This document shows positions 1 through 7,547 of a stretch of 11,022 nucleotides of DNA, piece after piece. Within the stretch, counting starts at the first letter, position 1; every line of letters begins with the position of its first letter. The translations under genes were made by a program, and so were the position numbers. Under the pieces are notes generated by a model, which saw nothing but the letters and a program-made list of their open reading frames with translations, was not told the DNA's origin and made no database searches. The stretch is taken from contig WELB01000031.1 of assembly GCA_009602725.1 (NCBI GenBank), positions 112,669 to 123,690 on the forward strand. The letters run 5' to 3'. The stretch is from Spirogloea muscicola. Its lineage: Eukaryota > Streptophyta > Zygnematophyceae > Spirogloeales > Spirogloeaceae.

Positions 1-1
1 A

Positions 2-2616
2 CCGTCGCCACCGCCACCGCCACCATCTCCGCCACCACCATCGCCGCCACCGCCAATGCCGTCGTCTCTGCCACCGTCGCCACCCCCACCGCCGCCATCC
101 CCACCACCGCCAGCGCCGCCACCGCCAACACTGTCGTCTCCGCCACCGTCGCCACCGCCACCGCCACCAGCTCCGCCACCTCCATCGTCGCCCCCGCCGA
201 CGCCGCCGTCTCCGCCACCATCGCCACCGCCACCGCCACCATCTCCGCCACCACCATTATTGACGCCACCGCCAACGCCGCAGTCTCCGCCACCATCGCC
301 ACCGCCACCGCCACCATCTCCGCCACCGCCATCGCCACCGCCAATGCCGCCGTCTCCGCCCCCGTCGCCACCCTTACCGCCGCCATCTCCGCCACCTCCA
401 TCGCCACCACCATTGCCGCCGTCTCCGCCACCGTCACCACCGCCACAGCCACCTTCTCCGCGACCGTCATCGCTGCCACGGCCAATGCCGCCGTCTCCGC
501 CACCGTCGCCACCGCCACCGCCACCGCCATCATCTCCACCACCGCCATCGCCGCCACCGCCAACGCCGCCTTCTCCGCCACCGTCGCCACCGCCACCGCC
601 GCCATCTCCGCGACCACCATCGCCGCCTCAGCCAATGTCGCCATCTCCACCACCGTTGTCACCGCCAACGCCGCCATCTCTGCCACCACCATTGCCGCCA
701 CTGCCAACGCCGCCATCTCCGCTGCCATCTCCAGCACCACCATCTCCGCCACCGCCAACGCCGCCATCTCTGCCACCACCATCGCCACCGCCAACGCCGC
801 CATCTTCGCCACCGTTAACGCCGCCATCTCCGCCACCACCATCTCCGCCACCGCCAACGCCGCCATCTCCGCCACAAAAGCCACCGCCAACGCCGCCATC
901 TCCGCCACCGTCGCCACCGCCAACGCCACCATCTCCACCACCGCCACCATCTCCGCCACCGCCGCCATCTCCGCAACCGCCAACGGCGTCGCTTCCGCCG
1001 CCGCCACTCCCGTTGCCACCAATCTCCACCGCCACCGCCACGGCCGCAGCCACCGCCGCCGCCGCCGCCGCCGCCGTCGCCGCCACCAACGCCACCGCTC
1101 CCATTGCCGCCGCCGCCGCCGCCACCACCGTCTCCAATACCGTCGCCACTGCTAATTCCGCCGTCTCCACCATTATCGCCATCGCCATTGCCACCGTCTC
1201 AGTCACCACCAACGCCTCCGTTCACGCTGTCGCCACCACCGCCGCCATCTCTGCCACAACCAACGCCGCCCCTCCTTTTGCTGCCGCCAACAACGCCGCC
1301 GCCGTTGCCGATGCAGCCGCTATTGCCGCCAGCTCCGCCACCGTCGCCATCTCCATCGCCGCCATCTCTGCCACGATCGCCACTATCAACGCCGCCATCT
1401 CCGTCAATGTCGCCGCCACTGCCAATGTTGCCACCTGCGCCACTGTGGCCACCGCCAATGCTGCCATATCCGCCACCATCAGCACCGCCGACGCTGCCAT
1501 CTCCGCCACCACTGACGCCGCAGCTCCCGCCAACGCAGCTCCTGCCGCTTCCGCCACCGCCTCCGCCGCTGCTTCTGCCACCACCAATGCCGCCGCTCCC
1601 ACCACCGCCGCCATCGCAGCTGTCGCCGCAGCCGCCGTCACCGCCACCGCCGTTGCCGCAGCCGCCGCAGCCGCCACAGCCGCCACCACTACCTCCACCA
1701 TCACCAACGCCGCCGCTCCAGCCGCCGCCGATACTGTCACCGCCGCCGCAGTTCACGCCGCCATTTCCGCAATACCAACACAGCCGCTCCCGCCGCCGTC
1801 GTCCCTGCCGCCTCTGCCGCCTGCGTCACCGCCACCCGTGCCGCCACCGCCATCACCACCGCTTCCACCGCCCCTGCCGCCACCGAAGCTATCACCCCCA
1901 CGGCCGCCGTCACCGCCGCCACCAATCCCGCCGCTCTCTTTGCCGCCCCCTCCTTCCCTGCCGCTTCCACCGTCCCTGCTGCCATCGCCGCCGCCGCTGC
2001 CGCCACCGTCGCCGCCATTGTCGACACCCCCGCTTCTGCCACCATCGCTCCCGCCACCGCCGCCTGAGCTGCCGTCCTCACCTCCGTTGCTACTGCCTCC
2101 GCTGTCCTCCCCGCCGCCGTCTCCGCTGCTGGTCCCATTGCTGCCGCCACCGCCAACGCCGCCATTGCCGTCACCGTCAACGCCGCCCCTCCCCCTGACG
2201 AGGCCACCTTCAACGCCGCCAGCTCCACCACTGGCAATGCCGCCGTTCCCATTGACACCTCCGCTTCCATCGACGCCCCCGCCTTCGCAAACCGCTCCGC
2301 AGCCGCCGTCGCATTGGTTGCGCCGCCCCCAATCTTCGCATCGCTGCCATTGCCACTGCCACTGCCCCCACCACCACTACCTCCATCTCCGCCACCGTCA
2401 CCGCTGCTGCCCATCATTCCGCCGCCATCGTCAGCCCTTCCCGGGCCGATACCGCCGCCAGCAGGCTCTCAACCAATGCCACCGGCAGGCCCCGGGTCGC
2501 CGCCAATGTCATTCCCGCCGCCGCCGCCGCCGCCGGTTGCCGCCGTCGCTGCAGCTCCCATTGCCGGCCCCTCCACCAGCAAGCTGCTTCATTGGCCAAG
2601 CCAGACAGCGTGCTGA
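2..2616 (+). pseudogene. Proline-rich (Ser-Pro)n repeat protein, HRGP-like, frame-broken, 5' partial
   Basis: The stretch is built of CCN, TCN and GCC triplets and reads as Ser-Pro(3-6) blocks with some Leu, Thr, Ala and Met. It is open to the left window edge, so the true start is not present. The proline phase lies in frame 2 up to about 1020, frame 3 from about 1021 to 1770, frame 2 to about 2314, then frame 1 to a TGA at 2614-2616. Off phase, the long frame-2 reading turns into Ala/Thr-rich and then His/Cys/Arg-rich text. A single extra A in CACCAATCTCC near 1021 explains the first switch. Ser-Pro(n) is the known signature of hydroxyproline-rich cell-wall glycoproteins (pherophorin, extensin and VSP types) in green algae, but no globular domain or signal peptide is visible. 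Much of the cca/ccg/ccc variation sits at third positions, which suggests a coding past. Alternatives are a plain GCC/CCA microsatellite, introns at the switches, or sequencing errors in a live gene. Confidence 0.5.
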
Positions 2617-2717
2617 TGGTAAGCGCTTCTCCTCCATTCTTTACACCCATCGCCCCATAGTGGAAGAGTCTGTTCTTCTTACACCCCTGCAGGTGACAGT
2701 GGGACTGACAGTTATTA

Positions 2718-2784
2718 CCTTCGACATTCTTTCTGGGCTGGTTTTCACAGCCCCTGCCCCCCCTCTGGAAGAGCTCACTTCTTT
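2718..2784 (+). mobile_element. Retroelement 3'-end fragment (copy A), loop subfamily iii
   Basis: The stretch has the family pattern: CTTCGACATTCTTTCT lead, then GGGCTG (2735-2740), loop GTTTTCA, CAGCCC (2748-2753), then a tail ending GAGCTCACTTCTTT. Its loop and its C-rich tail after the hairpin match the copies at 8979-9186, 9187-9290 and 7548-7629 better than the copies near 5 kb. It lies about 100 nt after the end of the proline-rich frame. No part of the element's protein can be recognised upstream, so it is either cut off just before the hairpin or diverged. The 5' boundary is approximate. Confidence 0.6.
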
Positions 2785-2897
2785 ACTAAAAAGCGCTGTG
2801 GCTATTGTCCGTGGATGCTGACAAGATGCTACTTTGCCCATGGTCCATAGCTATCGCACGCGGCCTCCGTGGTTTAGGCGTGGGCCGCCGGGATTCT

Positions 2898-3020
2898 GGC
2901 ACCGGCCACCACCCGGCGTGCATTGGTCACCATCCAGAAGGAGACGGCCACCACCCGCCTGGCAACGGCCACCACCCACCTGGCGTTGGCGACCACTCGC
3001 CTGGCATTGGCCACCACAAC
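2898..3020 (+). repeat. 21-bp minisatellite, about six units
   Basis: Six adjacent 21-bp units, the last one 18 bp, share a GGCCACCACCC core. In one forward frame they read GTGHHPA, CIGHHPE, GDGHHPP, GNGHHPP, GVGDHSP, GIGHHN and then TAG at 3021-3023. That frame has no convincing ATG start upstream. The other forward frame gives a Pro/Trp/Arg repeat and the minus strand a Gly/Cys/Gln repeat, so coding cannot be assigned from repetition alone. It could be the last exon of a His/Gly/Pro-rich protein, but a non-coding minisatellite is more likely. Confidence 0.75.
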
Positions 3021-3023
3021 TAG

Positions 3024-3450
3024 CGATGCAGCGCATCACTACTCCTGCTGCAGTCGGACTGCCAGCCATGCCGCTCGTTTGACACCTGCAATGCGTTCCC
3101 AGTGCCCACTTATTATTTTGTCAGTAAATACATGTCAGTGGGCCGACGCAGGGTCCCAACACATTTGGCATTCCGAAAACTCGCGGTTTATGTCTGCCAA
3201 TCTCTGCTTCTGTGGAATTATTCGTCTTCGAAGAAGTCTACAAGTTATGGAGATCAGGAAATAAACATAAGTGGCTGTTTCAATGTAGATGGAATAGCGC
3301 CTTTCAACCTTATTGCTGTTCCAACATAGAGAGGTCTGCATTGTGTCTCATAGTTGTTCATATAAGCTGCCACCATACCACTCATATGGGAGCTGGCCGC
3401 TCATGTTCTGCGCTGTTCCCACGGCGGAGAGCGGACAGCGGCCCACGACA
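3024..3450. other. Spacer, no supported feature
   Basis: This part, especially 3100-3360, is more AT-rich than its surroundings. All open frames are short, overlap on both strands and lack recognisable motifs. I see no RNA gene, no clear splice pattern and no copy of the dispersed hairpin element. Confidence 0.5.
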
Positions 3451-3487
3451 GCCTCCAGGATGCGATGCATGGCATCCTGGTGGAGGC
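3451..3487. repeat. Imperfect inverted repeat / hairpin
   Basis: The left arm GCCTCCAGGATGC (3451-3463) pairs with GCATCCTGG (3472-3480) plus AGGC (3484-3487). There is a 3-nt TGG bulge, and the loop GATGCATG is itself self-complementary. That is 13 pairs in all. It is unrelated to the dispersed retroelement hairpin. No host gene or regulatory role can be named. Confidence 0.6.
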
Positions 3488-3880
3488 TGGTTCCTTGGTG
3501 GCAGCAGAGAACTACGCCGTCATGCCGCTCCAGCAATGGGCGCCGACGGTATCCACGCACGTCGCGTAGACCCCACACACACAATTGTGGCCACCCCACA
3601 AGCCGGCGGGCCACATCTTATCCTGGACGTGGTGACCACTGACGCATACGACCTGTGACACCTCTGCATCTAATCACACAATTAAAGTCCGGGTGTCCTG
3701 GTTTGGAATCGAGCATAGGGTGTTTGGAGACAACCCTCATACAGGAGAACGCCAACGCACATACACGCACAGAGCGCAGCGAAAGTCTTACCCTGAGGCA
3801 CCGCCTTAGGGCGGTGACTCTACCAATAGACTTACGGAGAGCCGGCAGGGCCCGCAGCGATGAGCTGCGGCGACGGGCTG
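3488..3880. other. Spacer, no supported gene
   Basis: Only short overlapping frames are present and none has a recognisable domain. A small hairpin at 3799-3816, listed separately, is the only structure I can point to. Confidence 0.45.
3799..3816. repeat. Perfect 7-bp-stem hairpin
   Basis: CACCGCC, loop TTAG, GGCGGTG. The stem is short and perfect, with no T-run after it and no neighbouring gene end that would make it a terminator. It may be chance in GC-rich DNA. Confidence 0.4.
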
Positions 3881-3936
3881 GCAGCAGGCGGCAGCAGCAG
3901 AGCTGTGGCGGCGGCTGCAGCAGGCAGCAGCGGGGC
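3881..3936. repeat. CAG/GGC-rich low-complexity tract
   Basis: Interrupted GCAGCAG and GGCGGC runs, imperfect and without a constant unit. This is simple-sequence DNA with no coding argument beyond the triplets themselves. Confidence 0.55.
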
Positions 3937-4095
3937 TGTGTCTCTCTCGGGCGTTGGTCGGACTCCTGAGTCTGGCCAAGGCCTACTACTTATAGCGGTT
4001 CTCCTGCCACCCCTCCCCTGAGGGTGTGACGAGGGTCGCCCCCAGGGCCCTCCCTCGGAGGGGCGGGCCCGACAAGGGGACACGATGAATACAAG

Positions 4096-4260
4096 AGGCT
4101 GGCACACAAGGCCAGAGGCCTGTAGCACGAGTCCAAGGGACTAGCGCCAAGAGGCCGGCGCGCGAGTCCAAGGGACTGGCGCACTGCACAGTGACTAGCG
4201 CCAAGGAGGTGGCGCGCCAGGCCAATAGCCTGGCTCACGGGGCCAAGGGGCTGAGGCCAT
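4096..4260. repeat. Degenerate ~20-bp GC-rich tandem repeat
   Basis: Related units alternate here, with cores such as CTGGCGCA, ACTAGCGCCAAG and GAGTCCAAGGGACT. CGAGTCCAAGGGACT occurs near 4128 and 4162, and GACTAGCGCCAAG near 4139 and 4193. The unit length drifts between about 17 and 23 bp. It runs up towards the 40-bp satellite that starts at 4299 and may share its origin. Confidence 0.45.
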
Positions 4261-4298
4261 GAGGACACAGGACCGAGGCCATGCGGCTATGAGGCCGA

Positions 4299-4397
4299 GA
4301 GAGCTGGCCAATCCGGCCAGCCCGCAGGGTGCTGCTGAGGGAGAGCTGGCCCACCCGGCCAGCCCGCAGGGCGCTGAGGGAGAGCTGGCCCATCAGG
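4299..4397. repeat. ~40-bp satellite, left part (2.5 units)
   Basis: The units start GAGAGCTGGCC at 4299 (42 bp), 4341 (39 bp) and 4380. The last is cut at 4397 by the retroelement copy that follows. Each unit holds a small inverted repeat, GCTGGCC with GGCCAGC, around a few bases. The missing half of the cut unit reappears at 4589, on the other side of the inserted element. Confidence 0.75.
4383..4397. repeat. Candidate target-site duplication, left copy
   Basis: AGCTGGCCCATCAGG abuts the 3' end of the inserted retroelement. It matches the 15 bp at 4574-4588 with one mismatch. The surrounding DNA is a tandem satellite, so a match between neighbouring units is an alternative explanation. The shared CCCATC, where most other units read CCCACC, favours a true duplication. 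Confidence 0.5.
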
Positions 4398-4573
4398 AAG
4401 AAGAGAGTGCTCGCCCATTGAGAAGAGGGGCTGGAAAAGCCAGCCCAAAAAAGTATCAACAAAGGACGAGAAGGGGGCCAGGGGAAGCGCTAAGAAAAGC
4501 AAGCACACAAAGAAACAAAGCAGCTACGGATCACTCAGCAACCCCTGCTAAGCAGCCTCAGGTCAGAGACGCT
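4398..4573 (-). mobile_element. 5'-truncated LINE-like retroelement copy (copy H) inserted in satellite
   Basis: Read on the minus strand, the copy begins inside the last codons of the element's protein (VSDLRLLSRGC, stop TGA at 4535-4537). It continues through a 3' UTR with GGCCCCCTTCTCGTCC and reaches the hairpin GGGCTGGCTTTTCCAGCCC (4428-4446). It ends with the tail CAATGGGCGAGCACTCTCTT. The spacing from stop to hairpin is 88 nt. It is closely similar to the copies at 4646-4993 and 5123-5678, but in opposite orientation. Both ends are flush with the candidate target-site duplication, and removing the copy restores a continuous satellite unit. Such 5' truncation is the usual outcome of target-primed reverse transcription. 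Confidence 0.78.
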
Positions 4574-4588
4574 AGCTGGCCCATCCGG
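4574..4588. repeat. Candidate target-site duplication, right copy
   Basis: AGCTGGCCCATCCGG directly abuts the truncated 5' end of the inserted element. It pairs with 4383-4397 at 14 of 15 positions. The same satellite caveat applies. Confidence 0.5.
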
Positions 4589-4645
4589 CCAGCCCGCAAG
4601 GCCTGAGGGAGAGCTGACCCACCCGGCCAGCTCGTAGGGCGTGAG
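4589..4645. repeat. ~40-bp satellite, right part
   Basis: The sequence CCAGCCCGCAAGGCCTGAGG completes the unit interrupted at 4397. One more unit follows (GAGAGCTGACC..., 4609-4645). The next retroelement copy begins just after it. Confidence 0.7.
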
Positions 4646-4993
4646 CCCGAGGCGTGCGGACGGGGTACGGAGCCGGTTGACTTCCCTGCAGCCGGGTCGC
4701 TGGCGCAAGTGTATCGAATGCGCCTGGCCGTCTCGCTGCAGAGGTCCATGGCCCGGGCGCTGCACCTTCGTGCCGGCAGAGCCCTCGCTGCTGCCTCTGG
4801 CTCTGGCCAGGGGACCCACTTCCAGGAGCCCAGCATCTCTGATCTGCGGCTGCTTAGCAGGGGTTACTGAGTGTCTCGTAGCAGCTTTGTTTCTGTTACT
4901 TAGCGCTCCCCCTGGCCCCCTTCTCGTACTCTGTTCATTCTTTTTCGGGCTGGTTGTTCCAGCCCCTATTCTCAATGGGCGAGCACTTTCTGC
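4646..4993 (+). mobile_element. 5'-truncated LINE-like retroelement copy (copy B)
   Basis: About 350 bp containing the C-terminal end of the element's protein, its TGA, a 76-nt spacer, the hairpin GGGCTGG-TTGTT-CCAGCCC (4947-4965) and the tail CTCAATGGGCGAGCACTTTC. From about 4686 it aligns with the copy that starts its matching part at 5361, over some 310 bp with few differences by eye. That makes this the best-preserved protein tail in the window. The 5' end falls next to satellite DNA at about 4646 and is approximate. No convincing target-site duplication was found. Confidence 0.75.
4670..4870 (+). pseudogene. C-terminal tail of retroelement polyprotein
   Basis: Frame 2 reads EPVDFPAAGSLAQVYRMRLA and continues through LQRSMARALHLRAGRAL and GSGQGTHFQEP to SISDLRLLSRGY and TGA (4868-4870). 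This segment has no frameshift, and the same tail recurs in the copies at 5123-5678, 4398-4573, 7211-7395 and 8979-9186, which identifies it as the true reading frame. The Arg-rich helix-like stretch after AQVYRMRL fits the end of reverse-transcriptase polyproteins, but no catalytic domain is present here, so the assignment rests on its neighbour at 5123-5547. It is a truncated, non-functional remnant. Confidence 0.65.
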
Positions 4994-5122
4994 TCCGCCC
5001 ACTGCGTGCCGGGACCCTCGAACCATCCTTAGCTACACGGAGTGCAGCCAAGCTACCCGCACCGATTGGGACTCCAAACGGGAGACACGCTAGGCTCATG
5101 TAAGTTTATCGCGCACCGTTAG

Positions 5123-5547
5123 CACTCTCAAACGAAGGAAACGTTACACGACCGCTCACACCAAGCCCAATGTGCCATCAAGGCTGGGTATGCGGTCGAC
5201 TGCGCCGCCCTTGCTAAGGAACTCAAGTATGCCGATCAGCCGCGGGAAGACGAGTTCTTCCCGCTGGCTATCGACACCCATGGGGCGTTGGGCGCTCGGT
5301 GGCTCGAGCTGCTCAACCAGCTCGCCCGCCACGCCATCGTCCGCCGCATTTATGGGGAGCCATGCAGCCGGGTCACTAGCGCAGGTGTACCGTATGCGCT
5401 TTGGCCGTCTCGCTGCAGAGGTCTATGGCTCGCGCGCTGCACCTGCGTGCCGGCAGAGCCCTCGCTGCTGCCTCTGGCTCTGGCCAGGGGTCCCACTTCC
5501 AGGAGCCCAGCTTCTCTGACCTGCGGCTGCTTAGCAGGGGTTACTGA
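5123..5547 (+). pseudogene. C-terminal part of LINE-like reverse-transcriptase polyprotein, two frame breaks
   Basis: Frame 2 contains AGYAVDCAALAKELKYADQP, then FFPLAIDTHGALG, then ELLNQLARHAIVRRIYGEP. The pattern F-x-P-x-x-x-D-x-x-G-x-x-G followed by a Leu-rich helix resembles, from memory, the segment just after the reverse-transcriptase domain in LINE-like proteins of algae and other protists. Relative to the copy at 4646-4993, about 11 nt net are lost just after IYGEP, moving the reading to frame 3 (AAGSLAQVYRMR). An extra T in CGCTTTGGCC then moves it to frame 1 for the rest, up to the shared TGA at 5545-5547. The catalytic YxDD-type region is not in the window. It is certainly non-functional; family assignment is moderate. 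Confidence 0.6.
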
Positions 5548-5678
5548 GTGATTCTTAGCTGCTTCTTTTTGTGCTTGTTTGCCTTAGCACTTCCCCTGGC
5601 CCCCTTCTCGTACTTTGTTCATTCATTTTTGGGCTGGCTTTTCCAGCCCCTATCCTCAATGGGCGAGCTCTTCTTCTA
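5123..5678 (+). mobile_element. 5'-truncated LINE-like retroelement copy (copy C), the longest in the window
   Basis: This copy carries more of the protein than any other (see the pseudogene entry). Its stop is at 5545-5547, with 83 nt to the hairpin GGGCTGG-CTTTT-CCAGCCC (5631-5649) and the tail TCCTCAATGGGCGAGCTCTT. With the copy at 4646-4993 it forms a direct repeat of about 310 bp. After the tail, TTCTATATGTCTCC loosely resembles the sequence after the copy at 10531-10642, so the real 3' terminus may lie a little further right. The 5' end is set at the first open codon after TAG (5120-5122) and is approximate. Confidence 0.75.
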
Positions 5679-6600
5679 TATGTCTCCTTGTAAGGTGAAC
5701 CTTCGAACCAGGGCAAAAAACACCAGGTTGGAGAGGTCAACAGAATGAGTGGTGACCACATTTGCAATAATGCGTGCTCCCGCCTGGCCCTCCCGCCTGG
5801 CCTGGTGGCCACCAGGTCGACCTGCCGTGTATACAAACCATCATTCCTGTTCTGGATGAGCATGATGGTTGTGTCATCCACAGCCACAATGTATCCACAT
5901 CCAGGAAGATGCCGAATATTGCATCTTGGAGGAGGCCATGAGCTAGCGTAAGCCCCCCCTCCATGTGCACAGCGGCGGACGTGTGCCGCCACTCCGCTGC
6001 ATCCCTTCCCGCAGGGGCATAAGTAGTGAGCCAGTCAGGAGCCTCAGGTGTTGCAAGAGAGATGAGTCGTGCTGAACTCCTTGATTGGTTCCTGATTTCT
6101 GGCATCATCCTCAGCTTTTTGCAAACCTCATCTTTGACTGCAGCAATGTATCTCGCCTGTGCCCCTCTATTCGGTGCTTGGGCAAGCGTGAAGAAATGAA
6201 TAAGGAGAGGTTGCAGGGAGCGGAAGGAGGAGATTGCTCACTCGCGGAAGCTCCTCAGTTGCGCCTGAAGTGGGAAGGAGCCTTCCTCCACCTCGGCTGC
6301 AGGGCCAGCCAGACAAGGGAAGCGCTAGGGAAGTAGGGAGGCAACTTGGTGTCAGCAGCCCAGGAAGGCTGCCTGCGTCGTCTATTTGACGGCGGTGGCA
6401 GCCGAGGCCGTTCCGACGACCGGCAGCCCAGGCCGCACGTACATGCGGGACGGGATGCCTGCGAGGAGGATGGAGGTGAAAGAAAGGATGGGTGTTGTAG
6501 CAGGGAAGCCAGACTTTGCAGGAAGGAGGTGTCGTACTCCATGTAGGCACCTTCGTTTAGGTCTCCATATCATGTAGCCTTGTTTAGTTTGCACTAGACT
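5679..6600. other. Spacer, no supported gene
   Basis: Several overlapping frames of 80-145 codons occur on both strands with no recognised motif. The most protein-like text is on the minus strand around 5800-5940 (GYIVAVDDTTIMLIQNRNDG), but it lacks a clear start, and its downstream end runs into the antisense of the retroelement copy at 5631-5678. The AGGAAGG-rich part near 6200-6500 is purine-biased. I see no repeat of the hairpin family here. Confidence 0.45.
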
Positions 6601-7210
6601 CTGCCTGAACAATGTATTGGCTTTTATTGGCCTCCCTTTCATTTCATGCGCCCGGCGCGCCTTCTCTCATGAACAGCTTGCCCGCCATGTACTCTGGGGC
6701 GTTACCAGCTGCAAATAGCCCTCCTCTGGGCCGATGCAGCAAGTGTGGAATGCTAGCGCCAATTGCACATTTCCAAGGAGAGGAAGGGGCAGCAAGTTGT
6801 TTCCGCAGTCACTCCTGCAGATCCTCAACAACGGGTGTTGGGGTTCCAATGGGAGCCTTGAGAATAGCTAGCCTATCGGCAGGGACTTGGCAGCCAGATG
6901 GAAATTGGAGGTTGATGGGGAGACCGCATGGGAACTATGCCACATTCTTGGAGGGGCAAACCTGCAGGTCCATTATGCTCTATCTGTGCTCGAGCAAGGA
7001 ATAGGCCGTCCATGACTTCTGACGGTGGGCCAACCATTTGGGTGTCGTCAGCGAAACTGCTCGAAGAGCCATCTGGAAGGGCCTCCAGACACTATTTGGA
7101 GGGGCTTCATGAGCCGATCGAAGCGTCTCTGCTGAAAGTTTCAGTGGGGTGGGGAGCTCGACAACCCAGGGCTCAAAAATTATCATAGACCCTTAACACA
7201 ATTCTATTAA
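6601..7210. other. Spacer, no supported gene
   Basis: A 130-codon forward frame (6612-7004) and a smaller one are present without a recognisable domain. The forward frame contains NYATFLEG (about 6934-6957), which has a look-alike on the minus strand near 7930-7955. Nothing else stands out. Confidence 0.45.
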
Positions 7211-7395
7211 ATGCTCGCCCACAGAGGGTAGGGGCTGGGAAAGGCCAGCCCAAAAAGAATGGTCAAGGTCCAAAGAGCCAAGAGGTGCCGAGAGGGAAAA
7301 ACCACACAGCTAGACACTACAGGACCGCAGATAGAAGCTCAGTACCCACGAGCGACCAGCAACAAGTCCGAGAAACTCGCAACTGAGAAAGGGTG
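7211..7395 (-). mobile_element. 5'-truncated retroelement copy (copy I), diverged, loop subfamily ii
   Basis: On the minus strand it reads protein tail HPFSVASFSDLLLVARGY, then TGA (7339-7341), 87 nt of UTR, the hairpin GGGCTGG-CCTTTC-CCAGCCC (7232-7251) and the tail CTGTGGGCGAGCAT. The protein tail aligns with SISDLRLLSRGY of the copy at 4646-4993 at the right distance from the hairpin, although the nucleotide sequence has diverged considerably. Upstream of about 7395 the frame meets a stop and similarity fades. Its loop matches the copies at 9558-9612 and 9913-9950. Confidence 0.65.
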
Positions 7396-7547
7396 TTAGA
7401 GATGAAGATGCAGCTGGCGCAAGGTGGCCACAGGGGCATAATTGCTTGTTGCCAAGGGGTCGGGGCAGAAGGCCTCAGCGGCACTTGAGAGCTCTCCTGC
7501 TCTGCCAAAGGGTCTTGCACGCGCCATGTTGCCAATCATGGACTGTG

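Noticed and set aside
628-2417. Long Gly-rich and Ala-rich open frames on the minus strand under the proline-rich repeat
   Set aside because: They are the antisense of the GCC/CCA triplet repeat. A triplet repeat keeps all frames open, and these show no independent motif or start.
2614-2625. ATG|GTAAGC near 2619 as the 5' splice site ending a proline-rich exon
   Set aside because: The proline-rich frame already stops at TGA 2614-2616, and no matching acceptor and continuing proline frame could be identified downstream.
4299-4645. The ~40-bp repeats as a CRISPR array or coding repeat
   Set aside because: Units are contiguous without unique spacers, and their lengths (42, 39, about 38 and 37 bp) do not keep one reading frame.
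4947-4965. The dispersed hairpin as an intrinsic transcription terminator
   Set aside because: In sense orientation the T-rich run lies before the stem, not after it. The antisense is followed by A-runs. The copies are not at ends of recognisable genes.
4985-5060. Minus-strand GGTTCGAGGGT near 5012-5022 and GGTTCGAAGGT near 5698-5708 as tRNA B boxes
   Set aside because: The bases after GGTTCGA do not complete a B box, and no A box or cloverleaf can be built around them.
5631-5649. The dispersed hairpin as a histone mRNA 3' stem-loop
   Set aside because: Size is similar, but the stem and loop do not fit the GGYYYTNTNARRRCC-type consensus and no histone gene is upstream. The upstream protein tail belongs to a retroelement.
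5107-5692. TGTAAG near 5100 and 5690 as a target-site duplication of the copy at 5123-5678
   Set aside because: Only six bases match, and neither end of the element is fixed well enough to place a duplication.
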